A stretch of DNA of 64,000 bases from Henricia sp. BOLD:AAB3569 (lineage: Eukaryota > Echinodermata > Asteroidea > Spinulosida > Echinasteridae), in contig JBBELK010000067.1 in NCBI GenBank assembly GCA_037783545.1, forward strand, positions 806,001 through 870,000, given 5' to 3'. Position numbers and translations under genes: made by a program. Shown piece after piece: positions 32,401 through 44,400 of this stretch (position 1 is the first letter of the stretch; the number at the start of each line of letters is the position of its first letter). The notes beneath the pieces were generated by a model. It was not told where the DNA came from and made no database searches. It was given only the letters and a program-made list of their open reading frames with translations.

Positions 32401-35400
32401 TCACCTTTTCCGTACTGAAGTACTTGTCAGAAGCCAACTGAAAGATATTTTTCCTCGCCTCTTGTAGTTCGTCGTAGCTCTTTTTGTGCTTTAGTTGCGT
32501 CTTGATTTCCTCATGTGGAAGGTCTCCAATTTGCAACAGGATTTGCTGTACTTCCGTGTTGACATTTCCCATAGTAGTATTAGTAGAAGTAACAGAAGCA
32601 GGAGCTGTTTCTTGTGCGTGTTCAGTCATGGCGTGATCAAGTCATGGCGTGACATAATTTTTCTCTCATATCATACCATCCCATTCGCAGCCTGACAAGG
32701 AATCTCTAACCAAATTTTGTTTACAGGAAACTGCAATTTCTTGGTAAAATCAAAAGCTCTACACGTTCTACATGTACATTGTACATACTGCCCTGGCCGT
32801 AACTTCCGTGAGGCAGGCCAAGGCAAGGGAATGAAATTTCATGTTTTGCGTCCGAGCATAAATTAAAACACATGCGGCATTTTTTCATTTTTTATTATTC
32901 ATTAGTTTTTATGAAATCCTTTAAATAGAAAAAAAAAATAACACGGGAGACACCTAGCAGAAATTATTCATTAGTTTTTATGAAATCCTTTAAATAGAAA
33001 AATAAATAACACGGGAGACACCTAGCAGAAAACAAACGATGTTTCATTAATACCGCTAAAGAAAAGGTACTAGGCTGACCCAGGAAAATTTAGAAATTTG
33101 TTTTGGATGTGAAATGCACAGTATGTTTAAAAAGACAGACAAAAAAGCCTATTGACCCCCTTCGAACACGTGCAAATACGCCATTTTGGGAGCCAAATAA
33201 TGCTAATTCATTGTGGAAGCGATGTGCGTACGCGCTGTGTGTGTCTCTGGTGGGTGTAACACGGTTTAATTCACCAATGGGAGCCTTAGTATTGCGCGTT
33301 AGGCACGCTATGGACACACACAACGTGCACGCACATTGCTTCTACAACGCGGCATTATTTGACTTCCAAAATGACGTCATTGGCACGAGCTCAATAGGCA
33401 AGCGCATACATCTATGCGCTGTGAGCGCTAAAATACAATCGGTAAAAATCACATTCCCATCAAGCCATCAGTATCAAATATTATTATATAAAATGGAGCT
33501 TTTGCGGATACCGTGCGTTTCTGATACTGTACAACAATAACATAAGCACATGCAGTTGTAAACTGAAGTTTTCAACACCAAACAGACAAAAATCTCGCGG
33601 AAATCTTCCAAAACAAAGCTTCATTTTATATAACAATAATAGTTTTTTTTTTATGCAAAAATGTACATGTACATTGAACACGGATTTCGGTGAATTTATA
33701 TATTGGAATCGATAGCTTATTCAATTCTAAGATATACTTCCCACTGACATTCCGTCGCAAATGTTGAGATAAATAAATGCAGTGTTCTCCAATGCCGGTT
33801 TTGTCCGGGGGCGCCGCCCGGACAAAATCATCACAGGTACCGTTAGCGCCCGGACAAAAATTTGCCGCCCGCACACAAAAAAATCAGCCGCCCGGACAAA
33901 AAATTAAAATGTTCCCCTCTAAAACACTATGAAAGGACAGCCATGTCCAGTGTTATCCAAGTGTAGGCATATATTAATATCACTGACAGTTTAATAACTG
34001 AAGCCAGGGTTCTCCCCAGGTTATTTGAAAATGTGTGGGGCCCAACTGCGAAGCCACGGCGTGGGGTCCGGGGCCCGCTTAAGGGCCCCGTAAAAATTTG
34101 TGACTTTACAAGCTTTCTGGTGCATTTTAGAGCTATCCTGGGGTCCTGAACTTGAAGGGCTTGTTATGAATTCTTTAACTCAGTTTAAGATTGTTTTTGT
34201 GCAGATGAATTTTTTTGTTTAAAAAAAAAATCTTAATCTTTTTATTTTTTCAACTTTTTTGTATACAAGGCAATTAGGGCCGAGTCAGTCTGGGGCCGAG
34301 TTTGTACACAATGTAATGGGGGCCGAGTCAGTCTGGGTACGAGTTTGTACACAAGGCAATTGGGGCCGAGTCAGTCTGGGGCCGAGTTTGTACACAAGGC
34401 AATGGGGGCCGAGTTGGTCTGGGGCCGAGTTTGTACACATGGCAATGGGGGCCGAGTTGGTCTGGAGCCGAGTTTGGGGCCGGGCCGAGTTTGGGGCCGA
34501 GTCAGTCTGGGGCGCAGTCGGATACCAGATGTGTGTATGGCTATGCACGTATATTGCACACAAGCTGCGTTGGACACAATATACTTCCGGGTCGGTACCT
34601 TTGGGTACATCCGACCACCTTCCTGTACCATGTGTACGTACATGTACGTGCAGGGAATTTCACGTGCAGGGAATTTCCCCTTCAGAGTAAGAGGCCAACC
34701 CGTGTTGTAAAACGCATGCTGATTGGCTGATAAAAATAATATGACCCGTTGCTGGTAAATTCTGGCCAATAACGTTAAGTTAACAAAAGGTGATCGGCAT
34801 GAGTTGGACTGGTTACCGCCCTACTAAAGTCGGCAATATTTTGGTCCGGAAACCAGACTAGGCACGTTCCGGCGCCCGTGGACCAGCCCCGGGGGCCGGG
34901 GATCGGACCGGGCCAGCCGTACCGTATCGAGAGCTGTTTTTGGTCGGCCGTGCGAATCAGAATGAAGTATTTTTTGCCATGAATTCTCTGTGGTTCTTTT
35001 TCCACGAGAGAGAATTTATGTCTGGTAATTTTATTGCAGCACCATGTGTGATATTTTTGATTTTTTGTTGTGCGTATCGGGAGCTGAATTTTTTAATCGG
35101 CAATTTTTCCTGCGTATCGGGTCGGAATTTCAGCGTATCGGGCCGATACGCACGTTTGTACGTGGGGAGAACCCTGGAAGCACAAGTGCATGCAAAATGC
35201 TAAGTTCAAATCACTAATAAGCGGCCGTATCAACGGAGATGCGCCAGCGTGTTTTATCATACGAAAATACCTCGGCAGCTTGATCGGCCGGTGCAGGTAC
35301 TAGGTGGTGTATCGTACGGCCGGGCGCAGCCGTGCAGGACATGGGGGAGGGGGACAAGGAGGACAATGGGCGGTGCACTGGGGAAAGAGGGGGCATTGGA

Positions 35401-38400
35401 GGAGAGGGCGGGGGTGTTGGTGGAAGGGGACGATACTTTATTGGAGAATCAAATATGATTTATGGGAGGATTTGACCCAAATGACAATTTCAAATCTTGG
35501 CATTTGCCAATTTTTTTATTTAAAAAATATTCTCTAAAAAACCTTTGTCATTTCTGGTTCATTATCTATTTGTGTGCGTGTTTGTCTTTTTCTAGGATCA
35601 AAGCCCCATGAGGAATTGCTCATGAGTGATAAAATTAAGCTGCATCTGATGCATAACCCACCAAATATTTTAAACGGTAAGTGTCTTAAAGATAGTATAC
35701 CGGTACATTATTGGTAAACTGTTACAAATACCTTTATTCCCCTGTGTTATTGAAGATATGCATGATTAAAACCAACCTGAGCAAAAACCAGCTCTGTACT
35801 TCATCTAACTTTTGAGAAAACAGTCAAAAAAGGGTTTGAAGTCATTTCGCCCCAAAACCACTTCGCCCTGAACCATTTCGCCCTGAACCATGAAGTGTTT
35901 TTGGGGCGAAGTAGCATTTGGGCGATGTAGTGTTTGGACGAAATGACACTTAGGCAAAATGGTTTTGGGGCGAATGGAATTTTCGTCTCGGGGGAAGTTT
36001 TCTACGGTCATCATGTTTATACTGTGTAAGTTAGGCGTAAATCTGTGAACATTTCTGATTTTCGAGATACCAATCATGTATACTGCTTTTAAGTTAAAAA
36101 TAATAGTCTTAATTTGGGCAGTGCATCATGCTTTTTTTTGTTTCACAAGTAATCATGTGACTGAATAAAGAAGCCTAGGGGTTCTAACTCGGGACAAGAC
36201 AATCATGACAATATTCATCAATTACATTCATGGTTGTGTGAAGCAGTCCTGTTGAAACAATTGAACTTCACACACTATTTTCACAATCAAACTTGGGATG
36301 AGAGAAAAATCATATGGGCCTTATTGGGATTTGAACCCAAGACCTCTGACTCACTGAGCGGATGCTCTACCAGCTGAGCGATAAGGCACAGTGTTATCTG
36401 GTTTTCTCCACGACCTCCGACACACCGGGCAGATGCTCTACCAGCTGAGCTATGAAGCACAGTGGTATGCTGCCTCAAGTTTTCCCCCAAGACCTCTGAC
36501 ACACCATGCAGATGCTCTACCAGCTGAGCTATGAGGCACAGTGGTATTATAATACTCCCCCAGGTTTTCCCCAATACCTCTGACACACCAGGCAGATGCT
36601 CTACCAGCTGAGCTATGAGGCACAGTGGTATACTCCTCCAGGTTTTCCCCAAGACTTCTGACACACCATGCAGATGCTCTACCAGCTGAGCTATGAGGCA
36701 CGGTGGTATACTCCCCCAGGTTTTCCCCAAGACTTCTGACACACCATGCAGATGCTCTACCAGCTGAGCTATGAGGCACAGTGGTATACTCCCCCAGGTT
36801 TCCCCCAAGACCTCTGACACACCGGGCAGATGCTCTACCAGCTGAGCTGTGAGGCACAGTGGTATACTCCCCCAGGTTTCCCCCAAGACCTCTGACACAC
36901 CGGGCAGATGCTCTACCAGCTGAGCTGTGAGGCACAGTGGTATACTCCCCCAGGTTTCCCCCAAGACCTCTGACACACCGGGCAGATGCTTACCAGCTGA
37001 GCTATGAAGCACTGTGGTATACCACCCAGGTTTCCCCCACGACCTCTGACACACCGGGCAGATGCTCTACCAGCTGAGCTATGAAGCACAGTGGTATACC
37101 ACCCAGGTTTCCCCCAAGACCTCTGACACACCAGGCAGATGCTCTACCAGCTCAGCTATAAGGCACAGTGGTATACCACCCAGATTTCCCCCATGACCTC
37201 TGACACACCGGGCAGATGCTCTACCAGCTGAGCTATGAAGCACAGTGGTATGCTGCTCCAGGTTTTCCCCCCAAGACCTCTGACACACCATGCAGATGCT
37301 CTACCAGCTAAGCTATGAGTATGAGGCACAGTGGTATACTCCCCAGGTTTTTCCCAAGACATCTGACACACCAGGCAGATGCTCTACCAGCTGAGCTATA
37401 GGGCACAGTGGTATACCACCCAGATTTTCCCCCATGACCTCTGACACACCGGGCAGATGCTCTACCAGCTGGTTTTTCCTACGCGCTCCCATGTAACACT
37501 TGGGTTCGTAAGGAAAACCTGAGGGAGTACACTATTTTGCCTTATCGCTCAGCTGGTAGAGCATCTGCCCGGTGAGTCGGAGGTCTTGGGTTTGAATCCA
37601 GGTAGGGCCCATATGATCTTTCTCTAATCCCAAGTTTGTTTGTTTCATTTCAGTGGTGATTAGGCACAATACCAAATATTGCATTGTTTTCACAATGTAA
37701 AATAAAATTGTTAACATATGGTAAAGTAATAACAAAACTTATTAAAAAAAGTACATTCACTGGACATCAAGCGAGCATTATTTGCTAAATTGTTCTCTAA
37801 ATTTGCTTGCAGCTTTTCCCCGTCTCTTCAGATATGTTGTCAAGGTTATTTGGCAGTCCATGCAGTTGTTGTGGGTGATAGTGGTTCAAGTTCAGTGGCC
37901 TTCACACATACTAGTACAGGTACTGTCAGATAAAATGATCCAGGAGATTTTATTGAGTGTCGACATTTGCATTGTCACAGTTGCTTAATTTTGGTTACAT
38001 CAGAAATCTCCTGGGGCGGTATTCAATTAAATACTTAAACCAAATATTTAAGAATTTTGCTTAGTTTTTGGCTAAAGTAAAATACTTAGCCAAAATCGGT
38101 ATTAAATTCGCAAGTGGCTAAGTTTTTTACTTAAAAAATACTTAGAACATTTGGTATTCAAATGGTTCTTTTTGGGAAAGTATTTTACTTAAATTTGAGA
38201 AGGCAGGAAAGCACACTTAAGCAATTTTTTACATACGCCACACGCATACTGCAACCAGTTTAGAACGGTTTTGTTTTGGTGTGCGTGTTTTGTGTAAGAA
38301 AAACGCTTATGAGAAGGCGCGGTTCATGGCGTGTCCCACGCTGTATTCGATTGGCTGTTTAGGGAGTTCTTCGCTCTGCGTTCATTTATAACGTCACAAT

Positions 38401-41400
38401 TTATCAAAGTATTTTACTTACCAAAGTTAAATTCTTAGAAGGCTTTGAATACGAGATAGGTCATTTTCTTAGCCAAGCCAAATACTAAGTAAAGTTTTTA
38501 CTTAATTTAAGTATTGAATTGAATACCGCCCCAGGGGCAAATTTCATGGGGCTGTTTAGCACAAACTTTTGCTTTATTTTAAATTTAAATGAAATTGGCC
38601 TGCTTGTTTGTTGAAATTGGCAGGGAAAACCTATAGTACAAATGTACTTGCATTGTACTGATACTGTTATGCCCCAACTATCCCCAATTTGGTGTTAAGA
38701 CCTCCCCAACAATAAGTTGGGATTCCCCTAACAATAGTTGAGACAGCTCCAACTGAAGCCCCTTTTACACTTACACGATTTTGGATACGAATCGATACGA
38801 ATCAACACGGCGTAAGAATCACATTACATCGCAATGACAAAAGCCTGGAAATCTCTAATAACCGTGACGGACACGACCAAAAAGAACACAGGGCTTGTTA
38901 TCATGGTTATGAATTCTTTAAGATTGTTTTTGTGCAGATATCAATTTGTTTTAAAACAAACTTTAAATGACTAGGACTAATACATGTAATATTAAAAGCA
39001 TCGGTAAGAGCAGATTTGATGGAAAGACTGAACATTTTTGAGTGAGACATACAATTTTAATATTTTGTGTGGAAACAATTTCAGTCTGCCTCATGTACCG
39101 CGCCCATTCATGTGGCATTGGCCCGCCGCGCCCTAGGCCTCAGTCTTCCGGGTTCCCAGTCCATTACCATGCAGCGCAGACAGCCCGCCCGGCAGGCTTG
39201 ACGCTGCGACACGGCCGCCGCCGGCCGTACGCGGTCATTGCCGGTAGTTGGTGACCATTCCACACGAAATATTCTCATTTCTCAAATACATTTTTGCACA
39301 TTATCCATGGAAGTTGACGATATTTTCCATAAAAATGACGACCAAGCAAAACACGGTCGCTGCCATATACGAAAAAATGATCACAAAAATTACGATCGAC
39401 AACCGAGCTACATGTAGGCCTATGTCATGTAGGAAATTTATAAAAGTCGGAGGTACCCGGAGGTAGATGTTTTTGCTAACGTGTAGTTGGTGCATTAACA
39501 GTGGCTCCGGAGCTACGTGGTATTAAAATAACAAGCCGGTTGTAGCATGTACTACACGGTAACAAAAAAGTCTACCTCTGGGTTACTCCGACCTCCGGGT
39601 TTCAACCACACCCTGTACCTGCAGGGGATTTCACGTGCAGGGGATTTCCCGAGCAGAGTAAGAGGCCAACTCGTGTTGTAAAACGCATGCTGATTGGCTG
39701 ATAAAAATAATATGACCTGTTGCTAGTACATGCTGGCCAATGACGTTCAAGTTAACAAAATGGTGATCGGCATGAGTTGGACTGGTTACCGCCCCACTAA
39801 AGCCGGGAATCTTATGTCCGGAAACCACACTAGGCACGTTCCGGCGCCCGGTGGACCAGCACCGGGGGACCGGGCCGTTTTTGGTCGGCCGTTCGAATCA
39901 GAATGAATTATTTTTTGCCATGAATTCTCTGTTGTTCTTTTTTCACGAGAGAAAATTTATGTATGGTAATTTTATTGTAATCTTTAGCAGCACCATGTGT
40001 GATATTTTTGATTTTTTGTTGTGCGTATCGGGAGCTGAATTTTTTGATCGGCAATTTTTCCTGCGTATCGGGCCGATACGCACGTTTGTACGTGGGGAGA
40101 ACCCTGATGTGATTTTGATGCAGATCTGATACGACACTTTGCGAATGTTTGCAATCAAATTGCGACGTTTTACGATGCATCCCGACTTTACGACTTTTTG
40201 CGATCTTTTACGATCGTATGCGATGCCATTACGATCGCTTGCGATTCTTTAGGATTTTTGGCGACCTGGAAGCGATTCTCTGTTGTGGTTTCCCGGAAAT
40301 TATGACGATCACGTGAATTAATTACATTCGTATCAAATCGTAAAGAAAACTTAAAAGATCTTAAAAGCTCGTATTGAAATAGTGCTTAAGGATTGGTTAA
40401 AAACCTTCACGATGCATTAGGATTATTTACGGGATTGTTAAAACACATTTTGACTTTATTACAATCTCTCACGACCGGTTGCGAAGATACGAAATATTTT
40501 AACATTCCAAAAAGTTTGTAATGACTGCGACCAACACGAATCATTACAAACATTTAAGAATGTTTACGATCGTTTAAGAATGTTTACGATCGTTTAAGAA
40601 TGTTTACGATTGTCTTTACGAATGTTTAGGAATGCCCTTACGAATGCTTACGATTCTAAATCTTTAAGGTTCGTATCCAAAATCGTTTAAGTGTAAAAGG
40701 GGCTTTATTGTTAAGAAGTCATGACAACAAGTTGGGAACGTTAGCGTAACAGTACTATATACACAGCCTAAATAAATCTAATTTCTCCAAACAGAAACAG
40801 CATAACACCATTTGTGTTAAATTCTTTTCTTCTTCCCCCCCCTCCCCCTCCCCCCTCCCCCATACTAGAATCCCCCTTCTATTCCCACTTTAGCTGTAAC
40901 ATGGCTGTGTAGCCGTCTTTACGGCAGCAAGTTTATGATTGACTGGCACAACTATGGCTACACAATGCTAGCACTCAGTCTGCATAAGGATCATGCATTA
41001 GTCAGGTTTGCCAAATGGTGAGTATTCAGCAGGTTTATTTGATAGTCATAGTCGGGGCTTGCTTCAGGTCAATACAGTTGAGCAGTAATTATTAGAGCAG
41101 TGCAGCCGATTTCACGAAACCTCATGCACTACATTTAAGCCATCCTCTTGCAACAGTGCCCCTTTAACGCACTCCCTAACTCCTGCGTACAGTGGCCCTG
41201 TTGAAACAGGGCCCATTTCGCGGTGGAACAAAAAACAGAAATCTTGTCGCCTCTGCTGGACCAATCAGGACGCTTGGCAGTGCATTGCAGCATGATTGCA
41301 GGCATTCAAATGTAACGCGCGCAGATTGTAAACACCATGCATGCATGTGACACATGTACTCGGTAATGCTGGCTGTTGTCCGCGTCGGCAATTGACTGCT

Positions 41401-44400
41401 ATTTAAAGGATACTGGGGAATCCGTTCCATTACATTCGTCAGCATGCATCCCTGTTATAAATTTGAATAACTGCGGGGTAAATTAAGATCGTCGTTTGAA
41501 AGTTTGGTAGGAATGAGACGGTCATAAGGAACGGATCCCAATACAATTTCTGGAAAGTATAGAAATCGTTTCTTTTTGGCATGACATGACCGAATTGATT
41601 AAATTACATCAAAATGACTCGGGCGTGAGTTGGCTCAAGACAACAGCCGGCTCACTCCACAGATTTCCTCAGGGTATTGTTACGTGGCTTTGCAGAGTGG
41701 AAATTCCCTGAGATCTCAGGATGCATTTAAGCCGTAAGGCCAAACAAAATAAATGGTGGTTTTATGGTAACGGCCGATTTTCTCATTTGTTTTACATTTC
41801 AGTTCATGCATTTGCTTGTTGTTTTGCAATGTTTGAAACTCGCTATTAACACTATTTAACTATGTTCATGTACAAGTGTAGAAAATGTTATGTTCGTTGG
41901 AAATTATTGCAAATAGTGCTCATTTAAAATTATCAACTTGAAAATTGGCAATAAAAAGTTTGAGGTCGGCAATTTGGCCTCAAAAATTCCAGGTAGGTCG
42001 GGTTACCGTAAACACACCATTTATTTTGTTTGGCCTAAGCCCACTTGTGCAACTTTTTATTGTGTAGGTTGTGCAACATTCCTGCGATAATTACATGCAA
42101 GCTATGGGGCCTAGCCCATTTTCAAAAGTTGTGGAAGCTACGCACTTTTTTGTTAAATTGGCTGCAGGTATACAAAGTTATGCTTATCACAGTGCGGCCA
42201 TCTTCCCTTTTCTCCTATTAAAATGAATGTATTGAGCCAAAGCGAGGCTTGCAAAAAAATAGTTTGGTCCCGTTTTGAAATTGTTCATTGTGTGCATCAC
42301 AATGGCACAGGCGTTGCGTGATCAAGAGAGCGCGTAGCGTGGACAGTGATTCTCAACGGTAGATTACACGCATTGTTGCGCGATAGCGCAGATGCACTGG
42401 TCGTGCCTGACATGTACCGGTACTATGTGGAACAAGACAGAGATAGACGCACCGTGATAAAGGTCTATTGGGGTGTTATGGCCGAGCGGTCTAGTGCGTC
42501 GAACTTAAGTTCCTGTGCTAGTACTAGAATGAAGGTTCGATTCCTGGCCGTGACGGGTTGTGGCACCTGTGCCCTTTATTTATTTATTCCATTTATTTAC
42601 CCAGGGTGTGCCCAAACAGTTTATAAAAACGGTCACCCCATAATGTGCAACAATAATCTAGACTAGGCATGACTAAGCTTAACATAAGGGTGTTCATGTG
42701 CTGTTGAGTTACACAGTCGCGAATTCTTTTTAACATAGCTAATTTCGAGAAAACTGTCTTCTTTACATATTCGACATGTTGGTTCCAACTTAAGGTTTCG
42801 TCAATAATAACACCCAAGCATTTAAACGATTTAACGTTATGCACTTGATCATTATTAATGTGTACTCTGAGCTCATGCGCGCTTATCTTTTTCTTTGAGC
42901 CAATTAGCATACATTTAGTTTTACTGGCATTAATTTTGATTTTATTTTTAACGGACCACAGATGAATCATGTCTAATGACTTGTTAAGGCTAGTTTCAAT
43001 TTCGACAATGCTTTCGGAACTGCAAGTTAGTGTGGAGTCAACCACTCAACCACACTTGCTCCCATTCCTGTAATTGGCGGTCCCTCCGCTGTTGGATGTG
43101 GTATATAAATAAACAAAAAAAGAGAGGCTGAATATGCAAGAACATTGACTCCCATCAAAATACCCACCGACTCGTTGGGCTAAATTCAGTAATTTAAACA
43201 TTGGTCTTTTTCTGTCTGTGCTAGACTGGACCGATGCTCCAGTGCTTTTTGTCATCTTTTTGACACAATAATTAAAAACAGGAATGTATACTTTACTGGC
43301 CATGGTCTATAAAAAAATATATATAGTAGGGAAACGTTTGAGTCATGTAGCCTGGTAAACTTTTACCCCAAATTTTAGCCCTTCTGGTAGCAGGGCTATA
43401 TTACTAAACAAGTGAAGGCTAATAAACATGACAAAATATGTAGTTTGTAACTGATATTCATAAATACCTTAGACAGTTTACGCATCCCTATTGGTTGAGA
43501 GCACGTCACATGGCCAGTGTTAAACGTACAATAAAGACCGGCTGCCCAGTCTTAAACACTTTCTAGTCTTGCCCACGGCCGCGCCCGAGCCCTAGTCTGT
43601 GCGTATGGAAAACACACACGCACACAGAAACTGCACGTGCCTAGAATCAAAATGTGCGCTGCAAAAAAGTACACTTCACATCGTATGCGTGCGCGTACAA
43701 CACGCCTGCATTACGCGTAATGCGCGCGATCGAACAAAAACAACTTGAACGAACACAATGCATGTTGGAAAATACAATGCAAAACATGCATGCAAAGCGG
43801 CAAGCTAATTTTGGTGAGTTTTACTGATTTACACAAAAAGGTATTTATGAATAGGAATAAAAGTTAGTTTGGCCAGTCTTAAACAATATGTTTAAAACCA
43901 GCTAGGAGCCTGGATGCTGATAATGGCCCTCGTCTTGCGGCTCGGGCCATTATCAGCGTCCAGGCCCCTAGCCGGTTTTAAACATATGTTTAAGACTGGC
44001 TAAACCCACTTTTATTCCCTAATTTAATATCTTTGGCCAGTCCTAATACAGCTTGGCAGAAATAAGATGAATTTATGACTTGATGCTTTGTGTATTTTGT
44101 AAGGTTTGAAGGTTTGTTTGCCCGATGGGCTGATGGCCATCTGTGTGTATCCAATGCTATGAAAGAGGACTTGGTGACGAACTGGGGACTCAAAAGACCC
44201 GTAACTCTGTATGATAGACCTCCAAAAGTCTTCAAAGAAACACCTCTTGAAAACCAACATGAGGTAAGTAATGAAAAATTGAGTAATAATACTACTAGCT
44301 CAATGGGCTATATTTATAAAAACTAGCAAATGCTAGGAAGTTTAAGCACTTAACCGTAACTGCTCCATCCTTCGGAATAGATGTAAAGACATTAGTCCAG

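Larger units (their letters stand above)
27240..32640 (-). mobile_element. Apparently intact two-ORF LINE in ALG1 intron 1, antisense
   Basis: On the minus strand: 5' UTR (above 32629), ORF1, ORF2, a 790-bp 3' UTR and an (AAATA)n-like tail at about 27250-27290. Both ORFs are uninterrupted, unlike every other LINE here, so the copy is young. An ORF1 with an SGNH hydrolase plus an APE-RT ORF2 is the architecture of the CR1/L2 group. It lies opposite to ALG1 transcription. Confidence 0.9.
36285..37665. repeat. tRNA-like SINE pair in inverted orientation enclosing a tandem array of heads
   Basis: About 15 units of 70-90 bp, each with GATGCTCTACCAGCTGAGC (complement of a tRNA A box), lie in a row on the minus strand. 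The leftmost unit (36317-36388) and a plus-strand unit on the right (37538-37609) are longer, and each continues into the same SINE body (GGCCCATATGAT..TCCCAAGTTTG). The inner units lack the T-arm. This is local amplification of a SINE head inside an inverted pair. Confidence 0.85.

Noticed and set aside
33103-33540. 145-codon ORF
   Set aside because: It crosses a foldback MITE from arm to arm; no domain and no splice context.
34259-34769. Overlapping ORFs of 92-143 codons on both strands
   Set aside because: They come from the GGGGCCGAGT minisatellite and show only repeat periodicity.
36287-37371. Several long minus-strand ORFs with repeated SSAGRASA- and CVRGLGG-like peptides
   Set aside because: They are translations, in three frames, of the tRNA-like tandem array; no frame is preferred and no domain is present.
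36317-37609. Functional tRNA gene cluster
   Set aside because: Most units lack the T arm and none has a good anticodon stem; SINE body sequence follows the outer units.
42475-42560. tRNA-Leu(UAA) gene
   Set aside because: The T stem and acceptor stem do not pair well and a SINE-type downstream sequence follows.
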